Origin: CBDFKF01 sp965248765
GTDB taxonomy: Bacteria; Pseudomonadota; Alphaproteobacteria; VGEJ01
NCBI GenBank assembly: GCA_965248765.1
Contig: CBDFKF010000004.1
Span: 2,418,001 to 2,482,000, forward strand
Reading direction: 5' to 3'
Length of the DNA stretch: 64,000 nucleotides
The notes beneath the pieces were generated by a model. It was not told where the DNA came from. It was given only the letters and a program-made list of their open reading frames with translations, and did no database searches. A program made the translations under genes and the position numbers. Below are positions 18,971 to 27,635 of the stretch, one piece after another; position 1 is the first letter of the stretch; every line of letters begins with the position of its first letter.

Positions 18971-20359
18971 ATGGCCGAGCCATCCACCGAATCCGTGCTG
19001 CCGCCGTTTGTGCCCGCTGAAGCCGAAGCGGAAGCGATCGCTCGCCTTTCCGACCTCGTGACCCGAGCCGGCACTGCGGGCGCAGACGCCGCCGATGCCG
19101 TGATGTTCCGCAGCGCCTCGCTCTCGACCTCACAGAGACTCGGGCTGCGCGAGGATCTGGAGCGCGCCGAGTCCGACGACGTCGGCCTGCGCGTGATGGT
19201 GGGCAAACGCCAGGCCGTTGTTTCTTCCACCGACGTGAGCCCGCGCGCCCTCGATCAGCTCGTCGATCGAGGGCTGTCGATGGCGCGGAGCGCGCTGGAA
19301 GACCCCGACTGTGGCCTCGCCGATGAAGCGCTGCTGGCAAGATCGTTGCCAGATCTCGATCTCTTCGACGCGGCCGAGCCGACCGCCGAGGCGTTGTTCG
19401 AGGCGGCCGCTGTAGCCGAAGATGCGGCCCGCGCCGTGCCCGGCGTGACCAACTCCGAGGGCGCCGGCGCAAGCTGGGCGCGGGGGACGGCCGCACTCGC
19501 CACCAGTGCCGGGTTCAGCGGCGCCTACACGACCTCGCGCTTCGGCATCAGCGCCTCGGTACTGGCCGGTGAAGGCACGGCCATGGAACGCGACTACGAA
19601 TATAGCTCGGCGCGGCACCAGGCCGATCTCGAAGATGCCGCCGCCATTGGTCGCCAAGCGGGTGCGCGCGCCGTGCGCCGGCTCGGCGCGCGCAAGATCG
19701 CGACGGCCCAGGTACCGGTCGTTTACGAATCGCGCGTTGCCGGCGGGCTGCTGCGTCATCTCGCCGGCGCGATCGGCGGCACGGCGGTCTCGCGCGGCAC
19801 GAGCTTCCTCAAGGACGAGCGCGGCAAGCAGGTGTTCACGCCCGGCATCACCATCGTCGATAATCCGCTGCGTTCCCGAGGGCTGGCTTCGCGGCCCTGC
19901 GATGGCGAGGGCGTGCAAACCCGGACTTTGCCGATCGTCGAGGACGGTGTACTGCAAACTTGGCTGCTCGATTCTGCGACTGCCAGTAAGCTCGGCCTAG
20001 GCTCGACCGGACATGCAAGCCGCGGCACCGGCGGCCCGCCCTCACCTTCACCGTCGAACCTTTACCTCCAGCCCGGGCCAATAAGTCCGGAAGAGTTGAT
20101 TGCCGATGTCACCAGCGGTTTTTTTGTTACCGAGCTCATCGGCTTCGGTGTCAATGCGATCACCGGCGACTACAGCCGCGGTGCATCGGGCTTCTGGATC
20201 GAGAATGGCGAGATCGCTTATCCCGTCTCCGAACTCACGATCGCTGGCAACCTGAAGGGCATGTTCGGGGCGCTTCGGCCGGCGAACGATCTTGCTTTTC
20301 GCTACGGGGTTGATGCACCGACCGTCCGCATCGACGGCATGACGGTGGCCGGCGCATGA
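18971..20359 (+). CDS. pmbA: TldD/PmbA-family protein, PmbA type
   Basis: A 462-residue PmbA/TldE-like protein. Features are GLREDLERAESDDVGLRVMVG split around residues 60-80, SFLKDERGKQVFTPGITIVD, ASRGTGGPPSPSPSNLYLQPG, and GFGVNAITGDYSRGASGFWIENG. The metal-binding HExxxH of TldD is absent, as expected for the PmbA partner. TldD-PmbA heterodimers are proteases that process peptides such as microcin precursors; tldD itself is not in the window. The ATG at 18971 is used; an earlier in-frame start lacks family sequence. Its last four bases overlap the start of the next gene (ATGA), so the two are coupled. Confidence 0.9.
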   Translation: MAEPSTESVLPPFVPAEAEAEAIARLSDLVTRAGTAGADAADAVMFRSASLSTSQRLGLREDLERAESDDVGLRVMVGKRQAVVSSTDVSPRALDQLVDRGLSMARSALEDPDCGLADEALLARSLPDLDLFDAAEPTAEALFEAAAVAEDAARAVPGVTNSEGAGASWARGTAALATSAGFSGAYTTSRFGISASVLAGEGTAMERDYEYSSARHQADLEDAAAIGRQAGARAVRRLGARKIATAQVPVVYESRVAGGLLRHLAGAIGGTAVSRGTSFLKDERGKQVFTPGITIVDNPLRSRGLASRPCDGEGVQTRTLPIVEDGVLQTWLLDSATASKLGLGSTGHASRGTGGPPSPSPSNLYLQPGPISPEELIADVTSGFFVTELIGFGVNAITGDYSRGASGFWIENGEIAYPVSELTIAGNLKGMFGALRPANDLAFRYGVDAPTVRIDGMTVAGA

Positions 20360-21165
20360 ACCTTCCAGAAACCGGCATCGCCGCCGGCGCGCTCGCGACG
20401 GAGCACGCTCTCCTTTGCGCCGCCGTGCGCGAGGGGGGTGCGCTGTCCCTTCAATACTTCCGTCGCAGCCCGGAGGCCTGGGAGAAGCGCCCCGGCGATC
20501 CGGTCAGCGAGGCCGACCTCGCCGTCAACGAGCTTCTCTACAACCAGCTGGCCACGAGCCATCCCGACGATGGTTGGTTATCCGAGGAGTCCGTCGACAA
20601 TGAGGCCCGGCTTGCGGCTGAGCGCGTGTGGATCGTCGATCCCATAGACGGCACCCGTCCGTTCCTCCGCGGTCGGCCCGAGTACACGGTGTGCGCCGGT
20701 CTGGTAATCGGTGGTAGACCCGAGCTCGCGGCGGTGTTCAATCCGGCAACCGATGAATTCTTCGATGCCGTGCGCGGCCACGGCGCCCGCTGCAACGGCA
20801 TCCCGATAGAAGTAAGCGCCTGCGACGACCTGCAAGACGCGCACATCAGCTCGACGCGCTCTTCGCTCGAGAAGCACCTGCCTGACCTTGACCTCTCGGA
20901 TGTGCACATCTCGAAGCTTGGCTCCATTGCTTACCGGCTGGCCCTGGTCGCGTGTGGCCGCCATGACGCGACCGTTTCACTCCATGGCAAGAGCGACTGG
21001 GATATTGCGGCCGCAGAGCTTCTGGTGACCGAGGCCGGCGGGCGCGTCACCTCCCCCGACGGCAACGGTTTTCGCTATAACGGCGAGCGACCCCGACACG
21101 CCGGGGTAATCGCCGCCGGGCCCGCGCTCCACGCCCACCTGATGGGCAATATGGTTGCAAACTAA
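20356..21165 (+). CDS. Inositol-monophosphatase family phosphatase, CysQ-like
   Basis: A 269-residue metal-dependent phosphatase. The metal motifs are DGWLSEES (Glu), WIVDPIDGTRPFLRG (DPIDGT signature, residues about 94-109) and SDWDIAAAELLVTEAGG (about 215-231). Members hydrolyse inositol phosphates, PAP/PAPS or fructose bisphosphate. The arrangement, with EEAGG-like LVTEAGG and lack of a basic tail, resembles the CysQ/3'(2'),5'-bisphosphate nucleotidase branch, but the exact substrate cannot be read. It is translationally coupled to pmbA by a 4-base overlap. Confidence 0.85.
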   Translation: MNLPETGIAAGALATEHALLCAAVREGGALSLQYFRRSPEAWEKRPGDPVSEADLAVNELLYNQLATSHPDDGWLSEESVDNEARLAAERVWIVDPIDGTRPFLRGRPEYTVCAGLVIGGRPELAAVFNPATDEFFDAVRGHGARCNGIPIEVSACDDLQDAHISSTRSSLEKHLPDLDLSDVHISKLGSIAYRLALVACGRHDATVSLHGKSDWDIAAAELLVTEAGGRVTSPDGNGFRYNGERPRHAGVIAAGPALHAHLMGNMVAN

Positions 21166-21195
21166 CGAGCGGGGACAGACCCGAGCGGCGAGCCC

Positions 21196-22179
21196 TCAGC
21201 TGTCATAGACCGGATCGTGGCCTTCGCCGAGCACCGTGAGATAGGCGTCTTCGGGCCGGACCAACCCACGCTGAATATGCACGCGAAATGCCGTTACGGT
21301 CCGCTCAACCCCTTCGTCGAGCCCGATCCGTGGCCACTCACCGACCACTTGACGAAGGTCGGAATCGTCGAGTCCGGCGACGAAGGGCATCTTGATATCG
21401 CCGATCTTGACGTCCGCGTCGGGCACGAATCGTTTGATCGCCGCCACCACCTCTCCCACGGTTGTGTCCTCTCCGGTGAGGTCAAAAACCGGCGCTCCCT
21501 CGACACTCGTGGCGGCAGCGCGGATGAAGGCGTCCGCCACCTCGCTCACGTGTTGCATCATGAGCGTGCCATCGTACGGAATGGTGAAACGCCGCCCGGC
21601 GGCGGCGGCCAACATCGCCTTCGACGGCGCCGCCGTCACGCCTTGGTCTCGTCCCGGCCCGTAGACCGAGTGTGGCCGGATACCGATGCTAGGCACCTGC
21701 CAGTTCTCCCAGTAGACATGGGCGATGCCTTCGTCGGCGAGCTTGTAGACCCCGTAGAGTGTCGCAGGCCACGTCTCACCCTTGGGAGGCAGGGCGGCCA
21801 CTGAGCTCGCATAAACAATTTGGCGAATGCCGAGCTTGCGTGCCGCCTCGAACACGTTGACGTGTCCGACCACGTCGACCTCGGCGCCGAGCACCGGATC
21901 GGCGTTGCAGAACGGCACTTGAAGTGCGGCGAGGTGAATCACCGCGCCCACTTTGTGCGCCGCCATCGCCTCTTCGACCGCAGCGGTCTCGCGCAGGTCA
22001 CCGACGACCCAACACACCGCATCAGCGTCCTCTTCCTCCATGGCGAGCTTCAGACGGCGCCGGTCTTCGTTCTTGTCGAACACGATCGGCTCGACCCCAT
22101 CACGCGTCAGATTGCTGACCACCTGCGCGCCGATGCAGCCGGCGGCGCCGGTGACGAGAACGGGTCCGTCAAAGCCCAT
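21196..22179 (-). CDS. NAD-dependent epimerase/dehydratase (extended SDR)
   Basis: A 327-residue Rossmann protein. The nucleotide loop is VLVTGAAGCIGAQVV near residue 6-20, followed by VIHLAALQVPFCNADP, the catalytic Ser region VYASSVAALP, and the YGVYKLADE Tyr-x-x-x-Lys pair at residues about 145-153. SIGIRPHSVYGPGRDQG is the C-terminal substrate segment of sugar epimerases. The specific sugar or lactone is unknown. The start at 22179 has GAGGAGG just upstream. It is convergent with the phosphatase gene and divergent from the DMT transporter. Confidence 0.85.
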   Translation of the reverse strand: MGFDGPVLVTGAAGCIGAQVVSNLTRDGVEPIVFDKNEDRRRLKLAMEEEDADAVCWVVGDLRETAAVEEAMAAHKVGAVIHLAALQVPFCNADPVLGAEVDVVGHVNVFEAARKLGIRQIVYASSVAALPPKGETWPATLYGVYKLADEGIAHVYWENWQVPSIGIRPHSVYGPGRDQGVTAAPSKAMLAAAAGRRFTIPYDGTLMMQHVSEVADAFIRAAATSVEGAPVFDLTGEDTTVGEVVAAIKRFVPDADVKIGDIKMPFVAGLDDSDLRQVVGEWPRIGLDEGVERTVTAFRVHIQRGLVRPEDAYLTVLGEGHDPVYDS

Positions 22180-22333
22180 GGCTGCCTCCTCGGTCATCCC
22201 TGGCAAGCGTCGTCGGCGGCAATGTAGACGGCCTTAAGCCGCGGGAAAAGCAGGCTTCTTGCGAGCCGCACTTGCATGTTCGCAGCAAACCAGGAAGATA
22301 TCCGTCCCCGCGCCCGCTGCCGGAATCCCAGCC

Positions 22334-23248
22334 ATGACTTCCTCGTCTGTCTACCGCGACCCCTTGTTCATGCGCGGCGTCATGATCATGGTGTTTACCG
22401 GCCTCGTCTTGAGCACCGGCGGCCCGATCATTCGCCAAATCGAGGACGCTTCGGGTTTTCAGATCGTGTTCTGGCGGTCGCTCGCCCAAGCAATTTTCAT
22501 CTTCCTCATTCTGTTCGTGCGCGACCGCGGCGGCATCGGCAAGACCTTCCGCGGCGTCGGTTGGCCTGGCTTGAGTGGCGGGCTTTTCCTTGGCCTCGCT
22601 TTCTTCGGCTATATTTTCTCGATCACCAACACGAGCGTTGCGAACACGCTCTTCCTGATCTCCACGGTACCGTTTTTCACAGCAATCCTGGCGTGGCTGG
22701 TGCTCAAGGAGAAGGTCAGCGCGCCGACCTGGATCGCCATCGCCGTCGCGCTCATCGGAGTCGTCGTCATGGTCGGCCAGGGCCTCAATGCCGGTCGACT
22801 GCTCGGGAACGTCTCGGGCCTACTGTGCGCGGTTGCGACCGCGCTCTACATCATCTCAATCCGCTACGGCTCGGTGCGATTCGCCCAGACCACCGATATG
22901 GTACCCACTGTATGCGTAGCGGGGTTGATCGCGGCAGTCGTCGCGTTCGCCATAGAAGGCGGCAACGTCGGCGTATCCGGCAATGATCTCTTCTGGTGCT
23001 CCGTCGCCGGCTGTCTGCAGGTCGGACTTGGCTTCATGCTCTACACAATGGGCTCGCGCTACGTGCCGGCGGCTGAGCTCTCGCTGCTGGGCCTGATCGA
23101 GGTCATCATCGGGCCCATCTGGGTGTGGCTGTTGCTGAGCGAAGTTCCCGACGCCTATACGATGATAGGGGGCGGCGTTATCCTGGTCTCTATTGCCGGG
23201 CTTGCGTTGTGGTCGGCCTATGAATCGCGCGCCGCGGTGCGCGCCTGA
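22334..23248 (+). CDS. EamA/DMT-family transporter
   Basis: A 304-residue inner-membrane protein with about ten hydrophobic segments in two EamA repeats. The first repeat ends in TSVANTLFLISTVPFFTAILAWLVLKEKV and the second in YVPAAELSLLGLIEVIIGPIWVWLLLSEVP (each described by its core). DMT carriers export or exchange metabolites such as amino acids or purines; nothing here fixes the substrate. Its stop lies inside the opposite-strand DUF2062 gene (31-base overlap). Confidence 0.88.
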   Translation: MTSSSVYRDPLFMRGVMIMVFTGLVLSTGGPIIRQIEDASGFQIVFWRSLAQAIFIFLILFVRDRGGIGKTFRGVGWPGLSGGLFLGLAFFGYIFSITNTSVANTLFLISTVPFFTAILAWLVLKEKVSAPTWIAIAVALIGVVVMVGQGLNAGRLLGNVSGLLCAVATALYIISIRYGSVRFAQTTDMVPTVCVAGLIAAVVAFAIEGGNVGVSGNDLFWCSVAGCLQVGLGFMLYTMGSRYVPAAELSLLGLIEVIIGPIWVWLLLSEVPDAYTMIGGGVILVSIAGLALWSAYESRAAVRA

Positions 23249-23928
23249 TTGTCGGCGCGCTCGGCGTCAGCCGCGCCATGGGCACGTTCGGCGCGGCGTC
23301 GCTTTCTCAGCTCGCGGGCGTGCCGGTACCGGATGCCAAAGCGCAGCCCCCACAAATAGCTGAGCACACCGCCAGCGACTGAATACGGCACGCAGCCGAT
23401 CAACATCGGCACGCCCCAACCCACGAAGATCGTGATGTAGTACTCCGTGAGCCCCAGGATGCCGAGGTCCGGCGGCGCAAAGAAGCTCCGAGACAGCTCG
23501 ACGAACGCGTAGTAGCCGGCCAAGTCGTCCCAGCGCCCCATCAGGAGCTGGCCGGTAACGTAGAAAATGTAGTAAATCGGCGGTGCCGTGAGGTAGTTCG
23601 TCACCCAGGTGATCGCACAGCCAAGAATCACATTGAAGTGCCATTTGAACAGATGGCGCGCGATCAGCCAGATCACCACCACGATGCCCATTTGCACGCC
23701 CACGGTCGGCGTCAAGGCAACGACCGCGCCGACCATCAGACCGTAGGCTGAGTATTCGGGCGGATGGTGACTGCGTTTAAGCGGTATTAGGATACGGTAG
23801 CGCAGCAAGCGCTCCAACCGCTCGCCCCACGACCGATCTCTAAGTCGCACCGCCGCTTGGTCCGGAGCCAAGATAGACCGCTCCCTTCGGCCATCCCGCC
23901 GATTGCTAACGGGCTCTGTACCGAACAT
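23218..23928 (-). CDS. DUF2062 membrane protein
   Basis: A 236-residue protein with the DUF2062 pattern: RLLRYRILIPLKRSHHPPEYSAYG near residues 35-58, then ALTPTVGVQMGIVVVIW and CAITWVTNYLTAPPIYYIFY membrane segments, and a highly basic C-terminal tail. DUF2062 proteins are inner-membrane proteins of unknown role. The ATG at 23928 begins the conserved part. The reading frame continues upstream to 24354, but that part is not family-like and would overlap the small gene on the other strand. Confidence 0.8.
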   Translation of the reverse strand: MFGTEPVSNRRDGRRERSILAPDQAAVRLRDRSWGERLERLLRYRILIPLKRSHHPPEYSAYGLMVGAVVALTPTVGVQMGIVVVIWLIARHLFKWHFNVILGCAITWVTNYLTAPPIYYIFYVTGQLLMGRWDDLAGYYAFVELSRSFFAPPDLGILGLTEYYITIFVGWGVPMLIGCVPYSVAGGVLSYLWGLRFGIRYRHARELRKRRRAERAHGAADAERADNQARTAARDS

Positions 23929-24117
23929 AGCGGCGCGGTGCGTGCGCGCAACGCCAAATGCCCCGAGTTGTGCGGGTATCGCAGTCCTGCATCGATCCGC
24001 ACTGCGCCTGGTTGACGAGACTCGTGCCACGGCAACATCTCCGGCGTTGCCCCACCGCTGACTTGCGTCAGCCGCGCCCGGCAGCGACGATGGACCTGGG
24101 CAACCTTGCGTGGCGCC

Positions 24118-24291
24118 ATGATCCTGAAAGTCGTTAGCGTCCTCTTCGCTGCTGTCTTCCTCTTCAAGATACTGTTTGCGCGGCGGCTCCGCGGGCTGGG
24201 CAAGGAACTCGACCTGGTCGCCAACATATTTCTCGGCGTGGTCGGCGTTTATGTCGTTATCGCCGGCGCCTTCCTGCTGTTCTCCGACTGA
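24118..24291 (+). CDS. Small two-helix membrane protein
   Basis: A 57-residue protein with two hydrophobic helices (MILKVVSVLFAAVFLF and FLGVVGVYVVIAGAFLLF) joined by a basic loop (ARRLRGLGKELD). I recognise no family. The composition, charge pattern and position ahead of the proline-racemase gene support a real small gene; 77 bases separate them. The start could also be 24106, four codons earlier. The upstream DUF2062 gene is divergent. No function can be proposed. Confidence 0.55.
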   Translation: MILKVVSVLFAAVFLFKILFARRLRGLGKELDLVANIFLGVVGVYVVIAGAFLLFSD

Positions 24292-24368
24292 TCGCCCGCC
24301 GGGAGCGGGTCCTGGGCGCCACTCAAGTCGCCTGCTACGATCGCGCCGCAACAAAAAAGGGAAGTGAC

Positions 24369-25415
24369 ATGCGCTGGCAGAGAGTCATCAGCGTCGTTCA
24401 TGCGCACGCCGAGGGCGAGGTCGGCCGGGTCATCACCGGCGGGGTCCTCGATGTACCCGGCAAGACGATGTTCGACAAAAAAAGCTGGCTTGAACGCCGC
24501 GGCGATGGCCTGCGCCGCATGATCCTGTTCGAGCCGCGTGGCTCGGCGGCGATGTCGGTCAACCTTCTGCTGCCACCGACGACACCCCGTGCAGACGCCG
24601 GCTTCATCGTCATGGAGTCGACCGACTATCCCGCGATGTCGGGCTCCAATGCGATGTGCGTTACCACGGTTTTGCTCGAGACTGGCATTCTGCCGATGAA
24701 AGAGCCAACGACCACGGTGGTACTCGACACGCCCGCGGGGCTTGTGACGGCAACGGCGACGTGCCGCAACGGCAAGTGCGAGCGCGTCTCGCTCGAAAGC
24801 GTGCCCTCGTTCGTGACCCACTTGGACGCCATGCTGGAGATCGAGGGCATCGGGACGGTGGCGGCCGACGTGGTGTACGGGGGCGCCTTCTTCGCCATGG
24901 TCGATGCCCGCAAGCTCGGGTTCAAGATCGAGCCAAGCGAAGCCCGTGATCTAGTGGCCGCCGGCCGCAAGGTGACCGCCGCCGCAGATGCACAACTCAG
25001 CGTCAAGCACCCCCGCAACCCGAAGATCAACCGCATCGCCTTCACTCATTTCGGCGGACCGCCGCAAGGGCGAAAGAGACGCCGGCGCAGCACGGTCGTC
25101 ATTGAGCCGGGCCGCCTCGATCGCTCCCCCTGCGGAACCGGCACCATGGCCAAGCTCGCGCAGCTTAGTGCGCGCGGCCAGATCAAGGTCGGCGAGCCGC
25201 TCTACCACGACTCGATCACCGGCACCAATTTCATCGCCAATGTCGTCCGCAAGACCAAAGTCGGGCGCTACGAGGCCATCGTGCCCCGGGTCTCGGGCCG
25301 AGCCTGGATCTCGGGTCTGTTCGAGTTTGGCCACGACCCGAGCGATCCATTTCCGGAGGGCTTCACGCTGTCCGATACCTGGGGCGAAGGCCCCGTCGGC
25401 GCGCCAGTGATCTGA
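24369..25415 (+). CDS. Proline racemase-family enzyme, Ser/Cys type
   Basis: A 348-residue member of the family that includes proline racemase, 4-hydroxyproline 2-epimerase and trans-3-hydroxyproline dehydratase. The first active-site position, usually in M-C-G-H, is Ser91 in AMSGSNAMC; the second is Cys255 in RSPCGTGTMAKL. Ser/Cys members are known as bifunctional epimerase/dehydratases, whereas Cys/Cys enzymes racemise. The His that normally follows (GH) is Ser here. Other family parts are ESTDYPAM and HDSITGTNFIANV. The gene stands alone with no hydroxyproline operon around it, so its substrate is open. Confidence 0.82.
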   Translation: MRWQRVISVVHAHAEGEVGRVITGGVLDVPGKTMFDKKSWLERRGDGLRRMILFEPRGSAAMSVNLLLPPTTPRADAGFIVMESTDYPAMSGSNAMCVTTVLLETGILPMKEPTTTVVLDTPAGLVTATATCRNGKCERVSLESVPSFVTHLDAMLEIEGIGTVAADVVYGGAFFAMVDARKLGFKIEPSEARDLVAAGRKVTAAADAQLSVKHPRNPKINRIAFTHFGGPPQGRKRRRRSTVVIEPGRLDRSPCGTGTMAKLAQLSARGQIKVGEPLYHDSITGTNFIANVVRKTKVGRYEAIVPRVSGRAWISGLFEFGHDPSDPFPEGFTLSDTWGEGPVGAPVI

Positions 25416-25476
25416 CCCGCCTGGCAAGGCCACACGGTCTGGTAGGGCGCACGATCGAAGGCGGCCAAAGGTCCCC

Positions 25477-26954
25477 TTGAGGGCGGTGCTCGTCCGACTT
25501 CAAACCGTCCGCGCCATCACCCTGCTCGTAGGCCTCGCCGTCTTCACGGCGAATGCGCAGGCGAGCGACCTATGGGACGGGATCGGCGCAGCGCAGCGCG
25601 GCGACTACACGACCGCGCTCGCCAAGTTAGCTCCCTTAGCCGAAGCCGGTGACCGCGAAGCGCAATACAACGTCGGCCTGATGTACTTGAACGGCCTTGG
25701 GGTAGCGTTAGACCATGCAAAGGCCTTCGAGCTCTTCACGGCCGCGGCCAATCAGGGGCAGGTCGCGGCGGTCAACTCGCTCGGCTACATGCACGAGAAC
25801 GGCATCGGGCGCGCCGTCGATCTTGCGGCAGCCGCCCGGCACTACCGACAGGCGGCGGAAGCCGGCATCGCGCCGGCCCAATTCAACCTAGCCGAATTGT
25901 TGAGGGAGGCACCGCACGTAACGAGGACGAAGCCTTGCGCTGGCACAGGACGGCAGCCGAGCAGGGCTTTCCGCCGGCCGAGAACATGCTCGGTTATCTC
26001 TATGGCGAAGGTCTTGGTGTTCCCCAAGACGACACGGTCGCTATCGAATGGTATCGGCGAGCGGCCGACAAAGGATTACCGGTCGCGCTGTTCAACCTCG
26101 CCAATTTCTATCGGCGCGGCATCGCGGTCGAGCGCGATGATGCAGAAGCGGCGCGCCTCTTCCGGCTCGCGGCGGCTCGCGGATACCTCGATGCCCATTT
26201 CAATCTCGGCGTTCTTTACATGCTCGGCGAAGGGGTTGCGCGCGACCCGGCCGAAGCCGCCCGGCTTTATCGCATCGCCGCGGAGGCGGGCCACACCGAC
26301 GCGCGGGCCAATCTCGGCAACATGTTCTACGCCGGTGATGGTGTGGCGCGCGACCTCGACAAGGCGTTCCACTGGTATCAGCTTGCTGCCGCTGACGGGA
26401 ACGCTGCTGCCCAAAACAACCTTGCCAACATGTACTACCTCGGCCAATCGATGCCGCGGGATTTTGCCGCCGCGCGACGGTGGTACGAATCAGCGGCCGC
26501 CGCCGGCAACGCGGACGCGCAGTCAAGCCTCGGCAATATGTTCTATCTCGGCCATGGGACCGAACCCGACTATGAGGTTGCCCTCCGCTGGTACCACGGC
26601 TCAGCAAAAGCCGGCAATGCCAATGCCCAGAGTAACCTCGGGCGAATGCACTACTTCGGCCACGGCGTCGCGCGGGACTACACGGCGGCCCACGATTGGT
26701 ACGAGCGGGCGGCCTCCCAGGGTCACGCCTTTGCCCAAAGCAACCTCGCCGCACTTTATGCCGAGGGCACAGGCGTCGCGGCGGATGCAGTTGCCGCGCT
26801 CATGTGGTTCATGCTGGCCGCAGACCAGGGTGAGCCCACGGGCATCGCCGGGCGCGACCGGGTGGCAGCGAAACTATCTCCCGCCGAAGTCGCGACCGCC
26901 CAAGCGCGCGCACGTGACTTTCGCGTGATGTTGGAGCAGTCACCCGCCGAGTAA
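25477..26954 (+). pseudogene. Secreted Sel1-repeat protein, frameshifted
   Basis: A signal peptide (ITLLVGLAVFTANAQA-S) is followed by Sel1 repeats of about 36 residues with the A-x-x-x-L-G-x-x-Y-x-x-G-x-G-V pattern; I count about ten. The first frame (from 25477, TTG start) breaks off after AQFNLAELLRE, and the repeats resume in another frame as EGGTARNEDEALRWHRTAAEQG, so one base is lost or gained at about 25900-25910. Repaired, the protein has about 490 residues. Sel1 proteins are periplasmic scaffolds in signalling or cell-envelope complexes. The downstream part would not be made without an internal start (TTG 25935). A sequencing error cannot be excluded. Confidence 0.8.
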
Positions 26955-26963
26955 CCAGCGCGC

Positions 26964-27539
26964 TTAGAACGAACTGCCAGGCTCCTTCAGGAAGTTGAGC
27001 TCCTCTGGAGTCGAGTCGCGCTCGAGCACCGCGTTGCGGTGCGGAAAGCGGGCGAAACGCTCGATGATTCGGAGGTGTTGGCGCGCCGACGTGCGGTTGC
27101 CCTCGAAAAATTTCCCGTCCGGAAGTGCCTCAACGCGGGCCAGGCACTCTTGTTGGTCGGCGAGTTCCTCGCTGTGCATGTAGGGCATGTAGACGAACGT
27201 GCGCATGACGGGTGGCAGCATCGTGTCGTATCCGCCGCGCAACGCATGGGCCGCCAGCGCCAATGCCGCCTTGTCGGTGGCGTAGGTTTCAGGCAGGCCC
27301 CGGTACATGTTTCGGGGAAACTGATCGAGAAGGATGATGAGGGCGAGGCAACCCTCCGCCGATTCGGCCCAGTCCCGCAAACGTCCGTCACGCGCGTCCT
27401 CAAAATCGCGGAGAAAACGCGTCCGGATCTCAGCATCGAACGCCGCGCTCTTTTTGAACCAGACTTCGCGGGGGACACAGTGCTCCGGCGAATCGGGCGG
27501 TCCGAACCAGAACGCTAGAACGTTATCGGGGGTCGCCAT
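26964..27539 (-). CDS. DUF924 family protein
   Basis: A 191-residue protein with the DUF924 signature: NVLAFWFGPPDSPEH at the N-terminus, LALIILLDQFPRNMYRG (residues about 63-79), TFVYMPYMHSEELADQQ (about 115-131) and FPHRNAVLERDSTPEE (about 165-180). The family is predicted to be all-helical and TPR-like; its function is unknown. The start at 27539 (MATPDNV) is the conserved one. It is convergent with the Sel1 gene and divergent from purB. Confidence 0.88.
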   Translation of the reverse strand: MATPDNVLAFWFGPPDSPEHCVPREVWFKKSAAFDAEIRTRFLRDFEDARDGRLRDWAESAEGCLALIILLDQFPRNMYRGLPETYATDKAALALAAHALRGGYDTMLPPVMRTFVYMPYMHSEELADQQECLARVEALPDGKFFEGNRTSARQHLRIIERFARFPHRNAVLERDSTPEELNFLKEPGSSF

Positions 27540-27635
27540 ATCCCTTCCTAGCCCACGCCGGGCCTGTCGGCAAATCCGGCTGTGCGCCAGCGCCGTCGCT
27601 GCACGGCGAGGCGGCAAGTCTGTTATAAGGGCTTC

